Below are positions 29,218 through 29,544 of a stretch of DNA of 29,544 nucleotides, in pieces. A program made the position numbers and the translations under genes. Location: positions 1 through 29,544 of the forward strand of contig JANMDV010000095.1 of the NCBI GenBank assembly GCA_031376485.1, read 5' to 3'. Under the pieces are notes generated by a model. The model saw only the letters and a program-made list of their open reading frames with translations, was not told the origin of the DNA and ran no database searches. Every line of letters begins with the position of its first letter. The stretch's first letter is position 1. Source of the DNA: CALMEC01 sp031376485 (GTDB lineage: Bacteria > Actinomycetota > Thermoleophilia > Miltoncostaeales > Miltoncostaeaceae).

Positions 29218-29544
29218 GACTTGGCCTCCACACGCACGGGGTCGGGGGCGGGTTCGCCCGCGGGAACCGGGGTGCGACCGAACGGGATCCGGTCACGCAC
29301 CGCCGTACGGCGCGCGTCCTCTTCGGCGCGCTCGGCGGCCAGGCGGCGCTTGGACCACGGCGGCTCGGCGATCCCGAGTTTGGAGACCAAGAAGAGGTGG
29401 ATCGCGATGAAGGTCGCGATACCCCCGGGTATCAAGAGCATATGGATGGAGTAGAACCGGGATAACGTGTCCGGCCCGAACTCGGGGCCTGCCCGCAGGA
29501 TCTCGCCGACGTAGGGGCCCAGGATCGGCGCCTGAGAGGTGATG
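29214..29544 (-). CDS. qcrB: Cytochrome b subunit of menaquinol-cytochrome c reductase (N-terminus outside window)
   Basis: The last 109 residues of a cytochrome b6-like subunit. The visible part reads ITSQAPILGPYVGEILRAG..., then TLSRFYSIHMLLIPG and AIHLFLVSKLG. The two histidines, 15 positions apart, are the family's heme ligands on the fourth helix. A hydrophilic, Arg/Glu-rich tail of about 50 residues follows (SKRRLAAERAEEDARR...), ending VRVEAKS. The tail is longer than in plant or cyanobacterial b6. The gene continues past the right edge. It is upstream of, and coupled to, qcrC. Confidence 0.88.
   Translation of the reverse strand, partial: ITSQAPILGPYVGEILRAGPEFGPDTLSRFYSIHMLLIPGGIATFIAIHLFLVSKLGIAEPPWSKRRLAAERAEEDARRTAVRDRIPFGRTPVPAGEPAPDPVRVEAKS

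Overview
This 29.5 kb window is very GC-rich and has actinobacterial features. These include a futalosine-type menaquinone route, a fused cytochrome b/c QcrC subunit, a glucosyl-3-phosphoglycerate synthase, an RmlA of the long form, an M. tuberculosis-like dCTP deaminase, GTG/TTG starts and many apparently leaderless promoters. I infer Actinomycetota, probably the Thermoleophilia/Solirubrobacterales branch. The phylum is reasonably secure and the class is a guess from gene-family character. No rRNA, CRISPR array or transposase is visible.

Layout, left to right. (1) 1-1660, minus: the end of a pyridine nucleotide-disulfide oxidoreductase (cut by the left edge) and a small membrane protein. (2) 1682-4684, plus: a tight operon of nucleotide-sugar 6-dehydrogenase, Gfo/Idh/MocA oxidoreductase and hexapeptide acyltransferase. 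It resembles the WbpA-WbpB-WbpD route to 2,3-diacetamido uronic acids but lacks the aminotransferase. (3) 4838-10082, plus: a complete branched-chain amino-acid-type ABC transporter (lipoprotein, two permeases, two ATPases) with a hairpin between the binding protein and the first permease. (4) 10168-12903: a SpoIID/LytB-domain secreted protein (minus), a palindrome-rich control region, an orphan Cys/His protein (plus) and a gene-free stretch. (5) 12904-16360, minus: the complete dTDP-L-rhamnose operon rmlA-rmlC-rmlD-rmlB. (6) 16432-18137, plus: glucosyl-3-phosphoglycerate synthase and an overlapping HAD phosphatase. (7) 18339-22936: tRNA-Lys(CUU), a TPR membrane protein, TatA, a small membrane protein, dCTP deaminase, lipoyl synthase, a zinc-ribbon-like orphan, a strong terminator, a 23-bp-period degenerate tandem repeat and a rhodanese. 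(8) 22969-28392, minus: menaquinone genes ubiX-menG-polyprenyl synthase-(CofH/MqnE C-terminal-like protein)-mqnA, a vapBC toxin-antitoxin pair, and mqnC. (9) 28462-29544, minus: the menaquinol-cytochrome c reductase genes qcrC and the end of qcrB.

How the genes fit together: the right half pairs enzymes that make and methylate menaquinone with the bc complex that oxidises menaquinol. The left half and the rml/gpg region supply activated sugars for cell-surface glycans and glucosylglycerate-type products. Within operons nearly all neighbours overlap by four bases (ATGA, GTGA or TTGA), indicating translational coupling.

The most unusual signals are as follows. (a) A TAnnnT box sits 6-9 bases before many first start codons, implying leaderless mRNAs. 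In two places the leaderless start opens a micro-ORF of 6-10 codons whose stop overlaps the GTG of the real gene. (b) The 23-bp tandem repeat lies before the rhodanese gene. (c) A short protein in the mqn operon looks like the C-terminal half of a CofH/MqnE radical-SAM enzyme without its iron-sulfur half. All of this is read by eye; no database searches were run.
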